Assembly: GCA_948517135.1 (NCBI GenBank) | Contig: CAORJJ010000056.1 | Span: forward strand, 1-8,133 | Source of the DNA: an uncultured Clostridia bacterium | Lineage (GTDB): Bacteria > Bacillota > Clostridia > TANB77 > CAG-508 | Length of the DNA: 8,133 nucleotides | Direction of reading: 5' to 3' | Shown: positions 6,172 to 8,133 of the stretch, piece by piece | How the letters are laid out: the number at the start of each line of letters is the position of its first letter | How positions within the stretch are numbered: position 1 is the stretch's first letter | Notes under the pieces: generated by a model | Seen by the model: the letters and a program-made list of their open reading frames with translations, nothing else | Databases searched by the model: none | Told to the model about the DNA's origin: nothing | Made by a program: the position numbers and the translations under genes

Positions 6172-6244
6172 TTAAAGTTGCATAGATATTTTTTTTACCA
6201 ACTACTATTTGCAATTTAAATTTTCTTTGCTACTTAAAGTTGCA
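6172..6244. repeat. Three related TTAAAGTTGCA-type motifs upstream of the Xre-family gene
   Basis: TTAAAGTTGCA occurs exactly at 6172-6182 and 6234-6244 on the plus strand. A near copy lacking the G (TTAAATTGCAA) lies between them on the minus strand (6219-6209). The middle and right copies form an imperfect inverted repeat that includes TTGCAA on both sides. Located in the leader of an Xre-family gene, they are candidate autoregulatory sites. This is inference from position and repetition. Confidence 0.5.
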
Positions 6245-6270
6245 ACCATTGACATTACTAGTATTTTAGA

Positions 6271-6297
6271 ATTATATATTATCAAAAAAGTAAACAA
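6271..6297 (-). promoter_or_regulatory. Possible promoter of the Xre-family gene
   Basis: On the minus strand TATAAT (6276-6271) is a perfect -10 hexamer. TTGTTT (6297-6292) lies 15 bases upstream, a short spacing, and falls in the stem of the preceding vanY-type terminator. Transcription would begin near 6265 and give a leader of about 120 bases containing the TTAAAGTTGCA-type repeats. AT-rich context makes this a tentative call. Confidence 0.35.
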
Positions 6298-6323
6298 TTA
6301 TCAATAATAACTGTTTACTTTTT
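6285..6323 (-). terminator. Rho-independent terminator of the VanY-type gene
   Basis: AAAAAGTAAACA (6285-6296) and TGTTTACTTTTT (6312-6323) are perfect 12-base inverted arms around a 15-base loop. Read on the minus strand, the GTAAACA stem is followed by a run of T residues (complement of 6284-6289). It begins five bases after the stop codon of the carboxypeptidase gene (6330-6328). The stem has few GC pairs, so termination may be partial. Confidence 0.7.
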
Positions 6324-6327
6324 ATCC

Positions 6328-7032
6328 TTAATTTTGTTTCAAATATTCTACATATTCTTCTAAACACATATTTAATTCATTCATTTTTTTAGCATGCTCT
6401 TCTCCTACATATCTCCAATGCCATGGTTCACAATCAACTTTTGTTATATCTTTTTTCTCTCTTGGATATCTAAGTATAAATCCATAGTTTTCAGCATTTT
6501 CCATCAACCACTTATATTCTTTTGATTTTTCGAAATTATAATCAACATTATTAAAATCTACTGCCAGCCCCAGATTATGTTCACTTGTTCCAGGTTTATT
6601 AATCTTTTGAAGAGTTAATTTTTCTGCTTCTTCTCTTGTTTTTCCCATGCTTATGTACGAATTAACTTTCTTATTAAATATTTCTTCTTGTCTTGCAACA
6701 CTTCTATATGTAGATTGTGGCCATATATTTTTATATCCTTGGGATTTAATATCTTCAAGCATCATCATTAAAAATTCTATTGCTCTTGAATCAAATTTTC
6801 TTGTTTTATCTATATTGCTAAGCTCCGGAGAAAAATCGTTTGGCAAAGTATTTTCGTAATTTACTAAAACAAGTCTCCAATCATCAATTTCTTTATTTTT
6901 CTCATCAGATTGTAGTTTATCTGCAATATTATTTTTCTCTTCAATTTGTATTTCTTTAGTACTGCTATGATTTTCTTTAACAACAAATAATAGAGTACAT
7001 ATTAGAATTATAATTACTATAACTTTTTTCAT
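6328..7032 (-). CDS. VanY-type D-alanyl-D-alanine carboxypeptidase (peptidase M15B), membrane-anchored
   Basis: The protein has 234 residues from ATG 7032. Residues 1-19 are a hydrophobic signal anchor after two lysines, followed by a charged linker to about residue 50, so the catalytic part lies outside the membrane. The M15 zinc site is complete: H152 and D159 in SEHNLGLAVD (150-159), H205 in EPWHWRYVG (202-210), catalytic E202, and R110 in STYR for the substrate carboxylate. Such enzymes remove the terminal D-alanine from peptidoglycan stem peptides. No vanS/vanR or vanHAX genes are near, so a role in ordinary wall maturation is more likely than glycopeptide resistance. The frame extends to a GTG at 7038, but AGGAGTG overlaps it; ATG with AGGAG five bases upstream is the better start. 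It follows the F420-ligase-like gene by 73 bases with no clear promoter or terminator, so they may be co-transcribed. Confidence 0.9.
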   Translation of the reverse strand: MKKVIVIIILICTLLFVVKENHSSTKEIQIEEKNNIADKLQSDEKNKEIDDWRLVLVNYENTLPNDFSPELSNIDKTRKFDSRAIEFLMMMLEDIKSQGYKNIWPQSTYRSVARQEEIFNKKVNSYISMGKTREEAEKLTLQKINKPGTSEHNLGLAVDFNNVDYNFEKSKEYKWLMENAENYGFILRYPREKKDITKVDCEPWHWRYVGEEHAKKMNELNMCLEEYVEYLKQN

Positions 7033-7105
7033 AAACACTCCTATATCTATATATTGACATTTTTTTCATTTGGTTACATTGAAATTTAGGGACGCTCGAA
7101 AAATT

Positions 7106-7804
7106 TCATTTTTTCCTAATCAATATAATTGGAGTTTGTTGTTTTCCTTGTCCTGCTGGGTTATCTCTTATTAATTCTTTTAAATAACTATCTGGTAGAT
7201 CAATATCATAAGATTTTCCAAGTATTTCTCGTCCAAAATCATTTGAATCTACTATCATCATGCTTATTCCTAGTTTATCTTTTATTTCATTGCAAACTTT
7301 ACTTGGATTTTCTGGTATTTCTATTCCTATATCTCTATATTCGTCCCATGCTCCATCATAAAATCCATCTAGCCCTGTAACTTCTTGTCCAACAATTTTA
7401 TAGAACATACCTTTGATTCCAATTAATTTAGTAATTCCACCAATAATACTTGCAAACAATACTTTTCCAAATCCAACTTTATCAATTGCATATTGCATAT
7501 TTATTGTCATTCCGACACCATAACCACCTCTATTTTTATGACAAGCAAACTTTGATAGAAACTTTGCCCAAAACCCAATTTTTATATCATCTCTTTTTAC
7601 TACTCTATTTTGGCATAATGCAATAATTTTTTCACTACTTGAAACAATATCTCCGTATTCATATATAGGACTTACATATTCTTTAAAAAGCTCTATATAA
7701 CTATCTCCTTGCTTTACAAATCTTGTTTTAATTGCATGTCTTAAATATGTTTCCGCTTGTACATTAATTTCAACTTTCTTACCTTCATTCGCAATAAATT
7801 CCAT
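7106..7804 (-). CDS. F420-0:gamma-glutamyl ligase-like protein, function unknown
   Basis: This 232-residue soluble protein resembles the coenzyme F420-0:L-glutamate ligase (CofE) family. GDIVSSSEKI (51-60) matches the family's conserved GD-x-V-x-x-S-x-K segment, IVDSNDFG (184-191) is the acidic segment expected near the metal/GTP site, and DNPAGQG (214-220) with TPIILIR (224-230) is the conserved C-terminal end. F420 itself is mainly made by archaea and actinobacteria; related proteins in Clostridia have no known substrate and may join an amino acid to another acid. The start is ATG at 7804, with AGGAGG (7815-7810) five bases upstream. The region upstream is dense with structure: a 34-bp palindrome ending six bases from the ribosome binding site, a second hairpin and six 11-bp repeats, which suggests regulation. 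The family call is fairly secure; the reaction is not. Confidence 0.75.
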   Translation of the reverse strand: MEFIANEGKKVEINVQAETYLRHAIKTRFVKQGDSYIELFKEYVSPIYEYGDIVSSSEKIIALCQNRVVKRDDIKIGFWAKFLSKFACHKNRGGYGVGMTINMQYAIDKVGFGKVLFASIIGGITKLIGIKGMFYKIVGQEVTGLDGFYDGAWDEYRDIGIEIPENPSKVCNEIKDKLGISMMIVDSNDFGREILGKSYDIDLPDSYLKELIRDNPAGQGKQQTPIILIRKK

Positions 7805-7820
7805 AAATACCTCCTAAAGT

Positions 7821-7854
7821 CTTTTAATTTGTACTGTCAAGTACAAATTAAAAG
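7821..7854. repeat. 34-bp palindrome with TTGACA at its centre, next to the ribosome binding site
   Basis: CTTTTAATTTGTAC (7821-7834) and GTACAAATTAAAAG (7841-7854) are perfect 14-base inverted arms. The six central bases read TTGACA on the minus strand, a -35 consensus, but no acceptable -10 exists 15-18 bases downstream and a start there would leave no leader. It is therefore either an operator or an RNA hairpin five bases from AGGAGG, able to affect mRNA stability or translation of the F420-ligase-like gene. No U tract follows on the minus strand. Confidence 0.7.
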
Positions 7855-7876
7855 TGCTATATTCAATATAGCACTT
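7852..7876 (-). terminator. Hairpin, probable terminator of the gene entering from the right edge
   Basis: AAGTGCTATAT (7852-7862) and ATATAGCACTT (7866-7876) are 11-base inverted arms around three bases. Read on the minus strand, the stem is followed by TTTTAATTTG, a broken T tract, which suits a terminator for the partial gene ending at 7940. The T tract is at the same time the first arm of the next palindrome, and the two structures share three bases. Confidence 0.6.
7865..7873 (-). promoter_or_regulatory. Candidate extended -10 promoter for the F420-ligase-like gene
   Basis: On the minus strand TGCTATATT (7873-7865) fits an extended -10 box with TATATT as hexamer. No -35 box is seen at the proper distance; instead the 11-bp repeat array ends exactly ten bases upstream of the hexamer, as in promoters activated by OmpR/PhoB-type regulators. 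The same bases belong to the hairpin at 7852-7876, so a terminator alone would also explain them. Confidence 0.35.
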
Positions 7877-7880
7877 GCAG

Positions 7881-7946
7881 GTATCTAAATTGTATTTGTG
7901 TTGTATCTAAGTTGTAGTTTTACTGTATCTAAATTGTATCTATTTT
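7881..7946. repeat. Six phased 11-bp direct repeats (consensus GTATCTAARTT)
   Basis: Six units of exactly 11 bases start at 7881, 7892, 7903, 7914, 7925 and 7936. All begin with GTA. Units 1, 3, 5 and 6 begin with GTATCTA; units 2 and 4 are degenerate, so the strongest similarity recurs every 22 bases. Each unit has a 7-base core and a 4-base tail, mostly AT. The geometry puts each core on the same face of the DNA, as in tandem sites of OmpR/PhoB-family or SARP regulators. The last unit contains the stop codon of the partial gene at the right edge. The protein that would bind is not encoded in this window. Confidence 0.8.
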
Positions 7947-8133
7947 TTCTTGTTTGATTCAACCATTTCATATTCATAGTTAATTGCATTATCTTCTATA
8001 ACATATTCCTCATATATTTCTATTGGAGCAATAGTAAGCATATAAGAATCATCGTTTTCTACTAGCATAATAATTAACTGAGCTTTTTCCGATTTTAAAA
8101 TATTATTATTTTCAAATTTCCAATCATCTATTA
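7940..8133 (-). CDS. 3' end of an unrecognised acidic protein (runs off the right edge)
   Basis: A minus-strand frame is open from the right edge to TAG at 7942-7940 and gives 63 C-terminal residues, among them KAQLIIMLVENDDSYMLTI and APIEIYEEYVIEDNAINYEY, ending in NKKK. It is acidic, with no clear membrane helix or signal. Codon use looks like real coding sequence (many GAA, GAT and AAT codons, no stops over 192 bases of AT-rich DNA). I do not recognise the family. The stop is followed by the 11-bp repeats and a terminator-like hairpin. Confidence 0.6.
   Translation of the reverse strand, partial: IDDWKFENNNILKSEKAQLIIMLVENDDSYMLTIAPIEIYEEYVIEDNAINYEYEMVESNKKK

Noticed and set aside
6205..6255. 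A 16-codon minus-strand frame in the gap before the Xre-family gene
   Set aside because: It has no ribosome binding site, and the length is expected by chance; the region is better explained as a leader with repeats.
62..7032. VanZ-type and VanY-type genes in the same window as a possible glycopeptide-resistance cluster
   Set aside because: They lie almost 6 kb apart, separated by unrelated genes and terminators, and vanH, vanA/B, vanX and the vanRS regulators are absent. Both families are common as stand-alone genes in Clostridia.
7033..7038. GTG at 7038 as start of the VanY-type protein
   Set aside because: It overlaps AGGAG, which is well placed for the ATG at 7032 followed by the normal KK signal-anchor start.
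7835..7840. TTGACA in the 34-bp palindrome as the -35 box of a promoter for the F420-ligase-like gene
   Set aside because: No acceptable -10 hexamer lies 15-18 bases downstream, and transcription would begin at the start codon, losing the good ribosome binding site.
7881..7946. The 11-bp repeats as a CRISPR array or plasmid iteron origin
   Set aside because: There are no spacers between units, so it is not CRISPR. No replication initiator gene or DnaA box is seen, so an origin is unsupported.

Overview
This is an AT-rich window, probably from a low-GC Gram-positive anaerobe of the Clostridia. The evidence is strong AGGAGG ribosome binding sites, TTGACA/TATAAT-type promoters, U-tract hairpin terminators and protein families typical of that group. 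No rRNA, tRNA, CRISPR array, insertion sequence or phage gene was seen. Every gene except one lies on the minus strand, so the minus-strand gene order runs from high to low coordinates.

Right end (about 7800-8133): the 3' end of an unrecognised acidic protein runs in from the right edge. It is followed by a phased array of six 11-bp direct repeats, a hairpin that looks like its terminator, and a long palindrome just before the ribosome binding site of an F420-0:gamma-glutamyl ligase-like gene. Next (7032-6328) comes a membrane-anchored VanY-type D,D-carboxypeptidase with its own terminator.

Middle (6146-5276): an Xre-family regulator with a C-terminal membrane region is split by an apparent one-base frameshift. 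The second half, in another reading frame, carries a second copy of the same two-helix membrane module. A bidirectional terminator overlaps its stop codon. Then comes a very AT-rich tocopherol-cyclase-like gene (5221-4268).

The best defined regulatory unit is the operon marR - cytidylate-kinase-like gene - MATE efflux pump (4183-1768). It has a near-consensus promoter (TTGACA, 17 bp, TAGAAT). A perfect 26-bp palindrome sits at the transcription start, and a second, imperfect copy fills the spacer between -35 and -10. This is a convincing auto-repressed MarR efflux operon, with a nucleotide-kinase-like enzyme of unknown purpose as its middle gene.

Left part: on the plus strand stands a single-gene unit, an NrnA-type DHH phosphoesterase. 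It has an extended -10 promoter and a bidirectional terminator shared with the efflux operon, and its GC content is clearly higher than its neighbours'. Beyond it are a VanZ-family membrane protein and the first codons of another gene, starting with TTG, that runs off the left edge.

The most interesting items are the 11-bp phased repeat array upstream of the F420-ligase-like gene, the MarR double operator with the kinase gene embedded in the efflux operon, and the frameshifted, internally duplicated Xre membrane regulator. VanY- and VanZ-type genes are both present, but they do not form a glycopeptide-resistance cluster.
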